NCBI RefSeq assembly: GCF_016900655.1
Contig: NZ_JACJKH010000009.1
Coordinates: 1 to 64,000, forward strand
Direction of reading: 5' to 3'
Length of the DNA: 64,000 nt
Source of the DNA: Drancourtella massiliensis
GTDB taxonomy: Bacteria; Bacillota; Clostridia; Lachnospirales; Lachnospiraceae
The notes beneath the pieces are model-generated. The model had not been told where the DNA came from and ran no database searches. It was given only the letters and a program-made list of their open reading frames with translations. How positions within the stretch are numbered: the stretch's first letter is position 1; every line of letters begins with the position of its first letter. Of this stretch, positions 17,441-25,881 are shown in pieces. The translations under genes were made by a program, and so were the position numbers.

Positions 17441-18139
17441 ATGTTTTCAAGAAGTAAATGCAAAGCTTTGATTTACCGATATAAACATGCCTGGGTATTT
17501 TTGTATATTTTTCTTTATTTACCCTGGTTTTACTATCTTGAGCAACACGTAACAGCAAATTCCGATTTTCACGTGATTCACGCAGCGGTCGATGACTATA
17601 TTCCTTTTATAGAGTATTTTATCGTCCCGTATCTTTTGTGGTTTGCGTTTATTGCGGTCACTTTTCTCTGGTTCTTCTTTCACGATGTATCCGGATTTTA
17701 CAAAATGGCCGCTTTCCTTTTTACCGGAATGACCATATTTTTAATTATTTCGACCCTCTATCCAAACGGTCTTGATCTTCGCCCGGTTCAATTCGAGCGG
17801 GACAATATTTTTGTGGATATGGTTAAAACGCTGTACAAGGCAGACACTCCGACAAATGTTCTTCCAAGTATTCACGTATTTAACTCTATCGGTGTCTGCA
17901 TTGCCATCTCACACAACAAAACACTTTCGAGCCGCAAGGTGATCCATTACGGATCTCTGGTTCTCGGAATATCCATCATCCTTGCCACGATGTTTTTAAA
18001 GCAGCATTCCGTAATCGATGTGACACTGGCAGGCTGCATGGCAACTCTGCTTTATCCGGTCGTATACGTCAGAGAATCCAGAAAGGTATTCCGCCCGAAA
18101 GTCACAAAGCATTCTGTTAAAAAAGCCATGGGTGATTAA
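17441..18139 (+). CDS. PAP2-family membrane phosphatase
   Basis: A 232-aa integral membrane protein with about six helices. It contains the PAP2 motifs PSIHVF (C2, with the catalytic His) and KQHSVIDV (C3, with the nucleophilic His and its Asp partner). The C1 motif is weak. Family members dephosphorylate lipid phosphates, including undecaprenyl pyrophosphate and phosphatidic acid; the substrate is not determined here. It lies 46 nt after the DUF5067-like gene with its own AAAGGAG site, and ends convergently with the DCCP gene. Confidence 0.83.
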   Translation: MFSRSKCKALIYRYKHAWVFLYIFLYLPWFYYLEQHVTANSDFHVIHAAVDDYIPFIEYFIVPYLLWFAFIAVTFLWFFFHDVSGFYKMAAFLFTGMTIFLIISTLYPNGLDLRPVQFERDNIFVDMVKTLYKADTPTNVLPSIHVFNSIGVCIAISHNKTLSSRKVIHYGSLVLGISIILATMFLKQHSVIDVTLAGCMATLLYPVVYVRESRKVFRPKVTKHSVKKAMGD

Positions 18140-18149
18140 TAAACCCGAA

Positions 18150-18204
18150 ATAAAAATATCCCCTTTGGAGTCCATGCGGTAAGGCACGGATCCTGAAGGG
18201 GATA
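18150..18204 (-). terminator. Terminator between convergent PAP2 and DCCP genes
   Basis: Outer stem TATCCCCTT (18157-18165)/AAGGGGATA (18196-18204), with inner GGA/TCC pairing, followed on the minus strand by TTTTTATTT. Best as the terminator of the leftward DCCP gene; it may also slow rightward transcripts. Confidence 0.75.
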
Positions 18205-18235
18205 CTTTATATGCGGTCTCTTTCCGATTCCTGTT

Positions 18236-19387
18236 TTAAAGCATTTCAATAAACGCAGCGATACGCGTGTTGAGCTGTCCGATGTCTGCCTGAGAATAGT
18301 CTGTCTCAACGCTGATGTACGGTTTTCCTTTTTCCTCATTTACGAATCTGCGGATTCCAAGACTCTCTACATTGTATGTATGGCATGCCTGAAGAATCAT
18401 CTCTACCACTCCGTCTACCTGATACTCGTCCATCAGTCTTCCAAGGAGTTCCAGACGGTTCGGGTTCGGTGTCATGACAGAGCATCCGATGCTTAAATAT
18501 CTCTCAGCGATTGCCTGATAGATATCGTCTGTATCTTCATCCACAAGCTTGTCAATGGATTTTGCTCCGGAACAGTTTTCAAAAGTAACAACGATTCCGC
18601 CGTTGTCCTCGATGGCTTTGATCACTTTCTCTGTCGCTCCGCCGATCGGGCATCCTGTCACAAGAATACGAGGCTTCTTTTCTTCCATCTTTCCTTCTGC
18701 GTATTCCTTTTCGATCTTGTCAGCGATCGCATTCACTTCTGCCGGAATCTTGGATCTGTCCGGTTTGAATGTACTTCCGTATAACACTTTAAACAGATCC
18801 TGTCCTTTCATCGGAGCCGGGTCCAGTTTCATCAGCTCATACAGACGCTTCAGTGCCACTCTTCCTTCATTCTGCACTCTGACAGCATCTCTGATCTGCT
18901 CTTCCGTGATTGTCACTTCAAACTTCTGCTCCAGATATTCTTTGAAGCGGATGATTTCATTTTTCCAGAGCTGAAGTCCGTCCTCTGTCTGTCGGTTCGG
19001 AAGCTCCATTGTGAAGACATCCTTGAACTGACTTAAGTATTCGTACATCTTCTTTTTCCCGTCACAGGTTGTCTCTCCTACAACCAGATCGGAAAAATAG
19101 AAAAACGGGCACTTCTTTGTTGCCGCAAAGCCGTAGCTGGATTTGATCAGCGGGCACAGGTTCTTTGGCAGATCCTTCTCAGCCGCCGGAATCGTCTCGT
19201 CGGATGTGGAGCAAAGACTCACTGTAGCTGCTCCCATTGCCATCGCGATTTCCTGTGGAAAATATGTACAGAATGTGCCTACAATCGGCACGCCCTTGTC
19301 TTTTAACTCCTTAATGCCCAGAAATGACTGTTGTCTCTGTTCAGCAAATTCTTCAAATACATCTGGTAATTCTTTAATCAGTTCCAT
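18236..19387 (-). CDS. Double-cubane-cluster protein (2-hydroxyacyl-CoA dehydratase-like, YjiM family)
   Basis: A 383-aa protein very similar in layout to E. coli YjiM and other double-cubane-cluster proteins. Family-typical blocks include GTFCTYFPQEIAMAMGA, LCSTSDETI, LCPLIKSSYGF, CPFFYFSDLVVGETTCDGKK, TGCPIGG, FENCSGAK and ILQACHTYNVES. The many conserved cysteines would hold [4Fe-4S] or double-cubane [8Fe-9S] clusters. Such proteins take low-potential electrons from an ATP-dependent activator (HgdC/YjiL type) to reduce small molecules; the physiological substrate is unknown. No activator gene is adjacent, unlike E. coli yjiML. It appears monocistronic, bounded by a terminator. Confidence 0.88.
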   Translation of the reverse strand: MELIKELPDVFEEFAEQRQQSFLGIKELKDKGVPIVGTFCTYFPQEIAMAMGAATVSLCSTSDETIPAAEKDLPKNLCPLIKSSYGFAATKKCPFFYFSDLVVGETTCDGKKKMYEYLSQFKDVFTMELPNRQTEDGLQLWKNEIIRFKEYLEQKFEVTITEEQIRDAVRVQNEGRVALKRLYELMKLDPAPMKGQDLFKVLYGSTFKPDRSKIPAEVNAIADKIEKEYAEGKMEEKKPRILVTGCPIGGATEKVIKAIEDNGGIVVTFENCSGAKSIDKLVDEDTDDIYQAIAERYLSIGCSVMTPNPNRLELLGRLMDEYQVDGVVEMILQACHTYNVESLGIRRFVNEEKGKPYISVETDYSQADIGQLNTRIAAFIEML

Positions 19388-19490
19388 TTTTTTCCTCCTG
19401 TCTTTGCCTATCTACCTTATATGGTAACATTTTCTGACAGGATGGGGCTAATTGATATTTGTCATGTATCTATAGTTTTATTATGTTTTT

Positions 19491-21296
19491 CTATAGGTTT
19501 CCCTGCTCATATTTTTCCTGCCCGATCAGAATGCCGATCTGATCTGTATAGGCTTCAAATGCTGCCGGAACAGGGTATTCTTTCTGAATTTCTTCCGGAT
19601 GCGCAAAAACCAGATTCTTTGCGGATATTTTCTCCAGCTCGTCCACTCTCACCGCATATCCGGTCATGTGCCACTCCACATGGCTGAAAATATGTTTTGC
19701 CTCTCCAATGTTTTGAATCCGAAGCGGTGAAAGTCCAAGCTCCGCAATATGATGGATTGCTTCCTCCTGAGTCAGTTTTCCTTTTACATTCGGGAACTCA
19801 TAGAGTCCTGCCAGCAGGCCGGATGACGGACGTTTATGAAGAGCAATGTTCTCCCCGTCTTTTAGTATAAAGACGGTTTTCTCCTCAATCCTTCTTGCTT
19901 TCGCCTTTTTCTTAACCGGGTAGGAAAGCTCTGCTCCTCTCTGATGCGCCAGACAGAACTCCTCTACCGGACATTTACTGCATTTCGGCTCCCCGTTCGG
20001 GACACAGACGATGGCACCCAGCTCAATCAGGCCCTGGTTAAAATCGCTTGCCGCATCTGCGGGAATAATTTCTTCCAGCATTCCTTCCATCCGCTTTTTG
20101 ACGGAGGCTTTCATAATATCCTCTCCATCCGCCAGAATCCTGGTCAGGACACGGAGGACATTTCCGTCTACCGCAGGCTTTGGAATTCCATATGCGATGG
20201 AACTGATGGCTCCTGCCGTATAGCTGCCGATTCCGGAAAGAGAAAGAATCTGGTCATAATCTGCCGGCATTTCCCCTTCATAGAGCTCCACAATCTGTCT
20301 GGCCGCTTTCTGCATATTACGCACACGGTTGTAATACCCAAGTCCTTCCCACAGTTTCAGAAGCTTCTCCTCCGGCGCGTCCGCCAGATCCTGTATGGTC
20401 GGCAATGCGTCAAGGAAACGGGCATAAAACGGCTTTACTGCCTCTACCCTCGTCTGCTGCAGCATGATTTCAGATACCCACACATGGTAGGCTGTCGCAT
20501 CCTTTCTCCACGGCAGATCCCGCTGCTCCTTCCGAAACCATGCAGTCAACGGCTCCGGCAGATGTTTTAGACGCTCCTGCGGTTTCTCTTCTTCCATCTC
20601 CTCCGGGAACCGGACCGGGATCTCCTGATCGATCCGGATCTCATCTTCTGTGACAATGCAGTCCCTTGCAATCAGGTGCACGCCCTTTTCCCTCGCTTTC
20701 CACAGTGCCCGTGCAAATTCCGGATGAGTATCCACATTCGGCAGGATCTCTTTCACACCTTTCATCTGAATCACGAAAAAAACATAAGCATCCCATCCTT
20801 CATCCACAGCACGCATCAGTTCTTCCAAATGCTTCACCGCCCGTTCGCTTGGCGCATCCGGGAATTTCGCTGTCTCTCCCTCTTTCAGGGTGACTCCTTT
20901 GACTTCAATCAGGATCTTCTTCTCTCTGGTCTCCACGCAGAAATCAATTCTGGAATTTCCATACTGATATTCCGGCTTGATCCGCACCATATCCGCGAAA
21001 AGGTTTCCTTCCCGGATCCACTCTCCCGCTGCCTTGTTCGGCACCTGAGAGTCCATGTTGATGATCTGACCGTCCTTTTTCACCGCGATCAGATCCCATT
21101 TCGTCTTCCGGTTCGGATTGTCCGAATGCTGCACGTACACTTCCGTATTCGGAAGCAGCAGCTCCCGGCACCGTCCTGTATTTTTGACGTGAACTGTCTC
21201 TGTCACTTCCTCCTGTCCCCTGATGCCGTTGACATAGGCAATAAACCGGTTCGGCCTCTCAAGAAAGACCGCCTTTTCTATCCCTGTATATTTCAT
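19491..21296 (-). CDS. SfsA-MutY fusion: sugar fermentation stimulation-type nuclease plus A/G-specific adenine glycosylase
   Basis: One 601-aa reading frame with two complete domains. Residues 1-230 are SfsA (HVKNTGRCRELLLP, SRIDFC, ILIEVKGVTL with D118, E131 and K133 in a PD-(D/E)XK pattern). From 243 to the end it is MutY: WRKDATAYHVWVSEIMLQQTRV with catalytic E276, HhH LSGIGSYTAGAI, the key Asp377 in VDGNV, and an FeS loop with C431, C439, C442 and C448 (7 residues between the first two). A NUDIX-like 8-oxoG-recognition domain follows from about 465. No stop or frameshift lies between. MutY removes A opposite 8-oxoG; SfsA proteins are described as DNA/RNA nucleases. The start overlaps the DUF3783-like stop by ATGA. 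Confidence 0.9.
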   Translation of the reverse strand: MKYTGIEKAVFLERPNRFIAYVNGIRGQEEVTETVHVKNTGRCRELLLPNTEVYVQHSDNPNRKTKWDLIAVKKDGQIINMDSQVPNKAAGEWIREGNLFADMVRIKPEYQYGNSRIDFCVETREKKILIEVKGVTLKEGETAKFPDAPSERAVKHLEELMRAVDEGWDAYVFFVIQMKGVKEILPNVDTHPEFARALWKAREKGVHLIARDCIVTEDEIRIDQEIPVRFPEEMEEEKPQERLKHLPEPLTAWFRKEQRDLPWRKDATAYHVWVSEIMLQQTRVEAVKPFYARFLDALPTIQDLADAPEEKLLKLWEGLGYYNRVRNMQKAARQIVELYEGEMPADYDQILSLSGIGSYTAGAISSIAYGIPKPAVDGNVLRVLTRILADGEDIMKASVKKRMEGMLEEIIPADAASDFNQGLIELGAIVCVPNGEPKCSKCPVEEFCLAHQRGAELSYPVKKKAKARRIEEKTVFILKDGENIALHKRPSSGLLAGLYEFPNVKGKLTQEEAIHHIAELGLSPLRIQNIGEAKHIFSHVEWHMTGYAVRVDELEKISAKNLVFAHPEEIQKEYPVPAAFEAYTDQIGILIGQEKYEQGNL

Positions 21297-21709
21297 GCGT
21301 TCTCCTCCGGACTGCTGCCTTCGTGAGCCTGCTGTCCTTTCTTGATCGCCTGATGCTCCTTGTCCAGCTCCTCATACAGTTCGATTGTGTTCCAGTGTAC
21401 ATTCGTCGGTGTCAGAATCGCCTTGTGATCCACCTTTTTGATACCGTTTTTACGCATCTCAGCCAGCATCCTCTGAAGCTTCGCATCCGGCACGCCGGCA
21501 AACACCAGAATCTCATGCTCCGGAGCTTCTCCCTGAAATACTTCGTCTGACGGTTCAATTCCTTCCACTCCCGCCAGATATCCGAGCGGCTGAAGGAAAT
21601 CCTTCTCTTCTACCATCCGGATTTTCAATTTCAACAGAAAGGCCGTCATCTGAATCCCTTTCAGCTGTTTTTTATCTTTGAAATTCATTAATAAAATCGA
21701 TTCTCTCAT
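21293..21709 (-). CDS. DUF3783-like small protein
   Basis: A 138-aa protein with no membrane segment or signal. The C-terminal half (HEILVFAGVPDAKLQRMLAEMRKNGI followed by KKVDHKAILTPTNVHW) matches the DUF3783 pattern as I recall it. The function is unknown. The ATG at 21709 is preceded by GAAGGAG at ideal spacing, so I reject a 20-residue upstream extension. Its stop overlaps the SfsA-MutY start by 4 nt (ATGA). The two are certainly co-translated, which hints at a DNA-repair-related or regulatory link that remains speculative. Confidence 0.75.
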   Translation of the reverse strand: MRESILLMNFKDKKQLKGIQMTAFLLKLKIRMVEEKDFLQPLGYLAGVEGIEPSDEVFQGEAPEHEILVFAGVPDAKLQRMLAEMRKNGIKKVDHKAILTPTNVHWNTIELYEELDKEHQAIKKGQQAHEGSSPEENA

Positions 21710-21815
21710 TATGATCTCCTTCTTTTTTTCTGTCCCTCTTACAGTAACACGAATCGGAAAAAGAAACAAGAAGCAGCCGCTTCCATCTATAGAAACGACT
21801 GCCTCTCCTTTTCAT

Positions 21816-23288
21816 TTAAGATACAATCTTACGAAAGACCGGTTTCAATGCAGGGTAAATTTTCCGGAATTTCTGATAACATTCCTCATACTTCTCTGTC
21901 AGATCCTCATCCGGCTCCACGGTTTCCACCACTTTTACGAGTTTCGCGGCCGCTTCCTCAACACTTTCAAACTCACCGCATCCGACTGCCGCCAGAATTG
22001 CTCCTCCAAGCGCCGGCCCCTCCTCGCTTTCAATCACATCCACTTTCAGATTCATGATGTTGGCTACCATCTTTTTCCAGAGCAGGCTTTTTGCCCCGCC
22101 TCCGCAGATTTTCGTCCGTTCAATCTGAATTCCAAGATTTCTCGCCACTTCCAGAGAATCCCGCAGTCCGAATACAACACCTTCCAGTACCGCCTGCGTC
22201 ATCTCTTCTCTCGTCGTGTCCATCGTCATCCCTGTAAATGTTGCCCGTGCCATCGGGTCATTGTGCGGGGAACGCTCTCCCATGAGATACGGAAGATAGA
22301 ACACCTGATTTTCTCCCAGCTTTACGATCTTTTCCTGCTCTTTTGTAAACTCCGATGTTCCAAGAATATCTTGCATCCACCATTTATTACAGGATGCTGC
22401 GCTGAGCATGCAGCCCATCAGATGATAGTATCCATCCGCATGGGCAAAGGAGTGAAGCGCATTATACCGGTCTACCTGAAACTTCCGGCTGGAAATAAAG
22501 ATGGTACCGCTCGTTCCGAGGGAAATATTGCACATTCCCTCGCCGACAGTTCCGGTTCCCACAGCCGCAGCCGCATTATCCCCGGCTCCCGCAATGATTT
22601 TCACGCTCTCCGGCAGTCCGAGTTTTTTAGCCTCCTCCTTTTTCAAAGTGCCGACCACCTCATAGCTTTCATAAAGATCCGGCAGCTGCTCCCTGCTGAT
22701 TCCGCAGATTTCCATCATCTCTTTGGACCAGCACTTGTTCTTCACATCCATCAGAAGCATACCGGACGCATCCGAATAGTCGCTGCAAAACGTCCCGGAC
22801 AGCCGGTACGCAAGGTAATCTTTCGGAAGCATGATTTTCCTGATCCGCGCAAACTTCTCCGGCTCATTTTCTTTCATCCAGAGAATTTTAGGCGCTGTAA
22901 ATCCCGTAAACGCAATGTTGGCCGTATATGCAGACAGCTTTTCCCGTCCGATCACTTCATTTAAATAATCCGTCTCCTTTGTCGAACGGCCGTCATTCCA
23001 GAGGATCGCCGGACGGATTACCTCATCCTTCTCATCCAGCACGACCAGACCATGCATCTGTCCGCCAAAACTGATCCCTGCCACTTCCGACCTGTCCACA
23101 TCTTTAGTCAGCTCCCGGATTCCCTCAATACTCTTCTCGTACCAGTCTTCTGGATTCTGCTCCGACCAGCCCGGATGCGGAAAGGAAATCGGGTATTCTC
23201 TGGAAACAATCTTCCGGATCTCTCCCTGTCCGTCCATCAGCAAAAGCTTCACCGCCGATGTTCCAAGATCCACACCAAGATATAACAT
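21816..23288 (-). CDS. xylB: Xylulokinase (FGGY family)
   Basis: A 490-aa FGGY carbohydrate kinase. It opens with the phosphate-1 motif YLGVDLGTSAVKLLLMD and carries GISFGGQMHGLVVLD, an LWNDGRST block and GGGAKSLLWKKM near the C-terminus, all strongly xylulokinase-like. It would phosphorylate D-xylulose (or D-ribulose in some members) to the 5-phosphate for the pentose phosphate pathway. It is downstream of a fucose-isomerase-like gene with a hairpin element between them (23325-23358), and that pair is preceded by an AraC regulator. No xylose isomerase (XylA) is nearby, so the ketopentose may come from the neighbouring isomerase. Confidence 0.85.
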   Translation of the reverse strand: MLYLGVDLGTSAVKLLLMDGQGEIRKIVSREYPISFPHPGWSEQNPEDWYEKSIEGIRELTKDVDRSEVAGISFGGQMHGLVVLDEKDEVIRPAILWNDGRSTKETDYLNEVIGREKLSAYTANIAFTGFTAPKILWMKENEPEKFARIRKIMLPKDYLAYRLSGTFCSDYSDASGMLLMDVKNKCWSKEMMEICGISREQLPDLYESYEVVGTLKKEEAKKLGLPESVKIIAGAGDNAAAAVGTGTVGEGMCNISLGTSGTIFISSRKFQVDRYNALHSFAHADGYYHLMGCMLSAASCNKWWMQDILGTSEFTKEQEKIVKLGENQVFYLPYLMGERSPHNDPMARATFTGMTMDTTREEMTQAVLEGVVFGLRDSLEVARNLGIQIERTKICGGGAKSLLWKKMVANIMNLKVDVIESEEGPALGGAILAAVGCGEFESVEEAAAKLVKVVETVEPDEDLTEKYEECYQKFRKIYPALKPVFRKIVS

Positions 23289-23324
23289 AGGCTCTGCCCT
23301 CCTTTTTCTCTTCCTATTTTCATT

Positions 23325-23358
23325 GGGGACGTGTTCCGGTGCATCGGAACACGTCCCC
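23325..23358. repeat. 14-bp perfect inverted repeat (REP-like or hairpin) between isomerase and kinase genes
   Basis: Arms GGGGACGTGTTCCG (23325-23338) and CGGAACACGTCCCC (23345-23358), with a GTGCAT loop. There is no T-run on either side, so it is not a classic terminator. Such GGGGACG... hairpins resemble dispersed palindromic elements seen in clostridial genomes (from memory). Only this one copy was seen in the window. In the transcript it may act as an mRNA processing or stabilising stem. Confidence 0.7.
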
Positions 23359-23373
23359 GTTAAACAAAAATGT

Positions 23374-24867
23374 TTAAGCGAATGGGTTTTCTGTTCTGTA
23401 TCTTACGCCTTTTGGCTGGTTGTAGCCTATTTCGTCAACGTCGACACCGATGTATTTGAATACTTCGTACAGTTCTTTTCCGTAGTGTCCGAATGCGACT
23501 GCGCCGTGGTGCGGGTAGTTGCCTTCGATGAGAACGTGGCGGTAGAACCTTCCCATTTCCGGAATTGCGAAGATTCCAATGGATCCGAAGGATCTGGTTG
23601 CCACCGGAAGAACTTCTCCCTGAGCAATGTATGCACGCAGTTTGTTGTCTGCGGTGCTCTGGAGGCGGTAGAATGTAATGTCTCCAGGTACGATGTCTCC
23701 TTCGAGTGTTCCCTGTGTCACCTCTTCCGGAAGGGTTCTTGCCATAATCATCTGATATTTCATCTCGCAGGAGGTGAGTTTTCCGGATGCGGTGTTGCCG
23801 CAGTGGAATCCCATGAATGTATCTTTCAGTGTATAGTCGTATTTTCCTTTGATGTCTGCTTCGTACAGATCTTTTGGTACGGTGTTGTTGATGTCAAGCA
23901 GCGTTACGGCATCCTGGCTTACAACGGTTCCGATGAATTCGCTGAGTGCTCCGTAAATATCAACTTCACATGATACCGGGATGCCCTGTGCGGTCAGACG
24001 GCTGTTGACGTAGCATGGCACAAAACCGAACTGTGTCTGGAATGCCGGCCAGCATTTTCCTGCGATGGTCACGTATTTTCTGTATCCTTTGTGATCCCGG
24101 ATCCAGTCTTTTAATGTCAGTTCATACTGTGCAAGTCTGGTGAGGATTTCCGGTTTCTTGTTGCCTGCTCCGAGTTCTTCTTCCATTTCTTTTACAATGG
24201 CCGGAATCCGTTCGTCTCCCTCATGTTTGTTGAATGCTTCAAAAAGATCCAGTTCGGAGTTTTCCTCGATCTCCACACCGAGGTTATAAAGCTGTTTGAT
24301 CGGCGCGTTGCATGCAAGGAAATTTAACGGGCGTGGTCCAAAGCTGATGATCTTCAGATCCTGAAGGGCAATCACAGCTCTTGCGATCGGCAGGAATTCG
24401 TGGATCATATCCGCGCAGTCCTCTGCATCGCCTACCGGGTACTCCGGAATATAGGCTTTGATATTGCGAAGTGCCAGGTTATAGCTTGCATTCAGCATTC
24501 CGCAATATGCATCTCCTCTTCCCTGGCAGAGATCGTCTCCTGTTTCCTCTGCTGCCGCCACGAACATTTTCGGTCCATCGAAATGTTTTGCAAGAAGGGT
24601 CTCGGAGATTTCCGGTCCAAAGTTTCCAAGGTATACGCAAAGCGCATTGCATCCTGCTTTTTTAATATCCTCCAGTGCCTGTACCATATGGATTTCACTT
24701 TCCACGATGCACACCGGGCATTCATAAATATCTTCCGCATCATATTTTGCCGAGTAGGCTTTTACAAGGTTTTCCCTTCTTGTCACGGAAAGGCTCTCCG
24801 GAAAGCAGTCTCTGCTCACCGCAACGATTCCTAATTTTACTTTTGGCATATTCATTTCCAGACTCAT
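23374..24867 (-). CDS. L-fucose/L-arabinose isomerase superfamily protein
   Basis: A 497-aa protein of the FucI/AraA fold: an N-terminal region KLGIVAVSRDCFPESLSV, a long alpha/beta middle, and a C-terminal metal/substrate region rich in Glu and His (GFHCGNTASGKL, IEGNYPHHGAVAFGHYG). It should interconvert an aldose and ketose with a divalent metal. Whether the sugar is fucose, arabinose or a related aldopentose cannot be settled. Its partner is a xylulokinase rather than a fuculokinase, and no aldolase is adjacent. ATG 24867 is preceded by AGGAGG. The stretch 24904-24912 holds an extended -10. Confidence 0.75.
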   Translation of the reverse strand: MSLEMNMPKVKLGIVAVSRDCFPESLSVTRRENLVKAYSAKYDAEDIYECPVCIVESEIHMVQALEDIKKAGCNALCVYLGNFGPEISETLLAKHFDGPKMFVAAAEETGDDLCQGRGDAYCGMLNASYNLALRNIKAYIPEYPVGDAEDCADMIHEFLPIARAVIALQDLKIISFGPRPLNFLACNAPIKQLYNLGVEIEENSELDLFEAFNKHEGDERIPAIVKEMEEELGAGNKKPEILTRLAQYELTLKDWIRDHKGYRKYVTIAGKCWPAFQTQFGFVPCYVNSRLTAQGIPVSCEVDIYGALSEFIGTVVSQDAVTLLDINNTVPKDLYEADIKGKYDYTLKDTFMGFHCGNTASGKLTSCEMKYQMIMARTLPEEVTQGTLEGDIVPGDITFYRLQSTADNKLRAYIAQGEVLPVATRSFGSIGIFAIPEMGRFYRHVLIEGNYPHHGAVAFGHYGKELYEVFKYIGVDVDEIGYNQPKGVRYRTENPFA

Positions 24868-24903
24868 CTTTTCTTCCTCCTGAATTTCGGCTCTGTTAAA
24901 ATG

Positions 24904-24912
24904 ATTATAGCA
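24904..24912 (-). promoter_or_regulatory. Extended -10 element upstream of the isomerase gene
   Basis: Minus strand TGCTATAAT, a perfect extended -10, about 30 nt before the ATG. No good -35 is visible, which fits a promoter needing an activator such as the AraC-type protein encoded just upstream. Confidence 0.5.
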
Positions 24913-24945
24913 GTTCTTTTTTGTCCTTATCCACCAATAATTTAG

Positions 24946-25779
24946 CTAATCCATGGCACTTTTTTGTCTTTTTCGGTATTCGCTCGGAAGAATCCCGTAC
25001 TTCTTCCTGAATTCCCTTGTAAATGCCTTCTGATTCGGGAAGCCGTGATTCATGGCGATCTCCCCGATGGTGTGATCCGTGTTGGCAAGTTCCTGAAAAC
25101 CGTACTCTACCCGGACATCCTGGAGGAAAGTCTTATAATTTGTCCTGGCATATTTCTGGAACATGCGGGAAAGGTAGGACGGCGAGTAGCCGAAAATCTC
25201 TGCCACCGTCTCCAGGGACAGATCTTTTGTATAATTATCCCGGATATATCCGGTAATCATGGAAAGCCGGTTCAGCTTCCGGTAATGCCGGATCTCCTCC
25301 GGAAGAATCTCCTGTTTCCGGTACTTTGTGACCAGCAGATAAATCAGCATGAAAAAATCGCTCTGCACCTTCCACTCGTATCCGGTCTCTTTTATCTGAA
25401 TGTCCCGGTACATGCTCTCCATCAGCTCCATAATCTTCTGATCCTGCCTTCTCGGACTGTGTGTAAAAAGAATCATTCCATCCTGAGCATAATAATTCCG
25501 AAATACATTCATGGGAATCTGCAGAACAATCGTATGATTTGGAAGGGGTGATACAACTGAATGAATCTCATTGGAATTCAGAAGAATAAATTCTCCCGGT
25601 TTCAGCGGATACTTCTCCTCATTGATAAAAAAGGTCAGCGTCCCTTCAAACACTGCAAAAATCTCGATGGAGCGGTGCCAGTGTTTCTCCCGCACATAAT
25701 GTCCGTCTTTCCCTTCAAACCGGAACAGTTTAAACGGAAAGCCTTCATTTGGAATAATCAGTTCATGCTCATATCCCAT
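24946..25779 (-). CDS. AraC-family transcriptional regulator
   Basis: A 277-aa regulator with an N-terminal cupin sensor (HWHRSIEIFAVFEGTLTFFINEE, PGEFILLNSNEIHSV) and a C-terminal double HTH (residues about 175-275: LSLETVAEIFGYSPSYLSRMF and TIGEIAMNHGFPNQKAFTREF). The cupin-type sensor is usual for sugar-responsive activators. It lies 78 nt upstream of the isomerase-kinase pair in the same direction and is the natural candidate for its regulator. The promoter in front of it was not resolved. Confidence 0.88.
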   Translation of the reverse strand: MGYEHELIIPNEGFPFKLFRFEGKDGHYVREKHWHRSIEIFAVFEGTLTFFINEEKYPLKPGEFILLNSNEIHSVVSPLPNHTIVLQIPMNVFRNYYAQDGMILFTHSPRRQDQKIMELMESMYRDIQIKETGYEWKVQSDFFMLIYLLVTKYRKQEILPEEIRHYRKLNRLSMITGYIRDNYTKDLSLETVAEIFGYSPSYLSRMFQKYARTNYKTFLQDVRVEYGFQELANTDHTIGEIAMNHGFPNQKAFTREFRKKYGILPSEYRKRQKSAMD

Positions 25780-25823
25780 AAAGTTTCTTCTCCCTTTCTC
25801 TCCATGTATCCTGTCAAAACTAC

Positions 25824-25862
25824 GAAAGTGGATTCCATGCCCGGCGCATCAAATCCACTTTC
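25824..25862 (-). terminator. Hairpin after uppP (probable terminator)
   Basis: A perfect 11-bp stem (GAAAGTGGATT/AATCCACTTTC, 17-nt loop) beginning 20 nt past the uppP stop. The following minus-strand GTAGTTTTGAC is only weakly T-rich, so termination may be partial. Confidence 0.55.
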
Positions 25863-25881
25863 TCCGTCTCGCATTATGATT

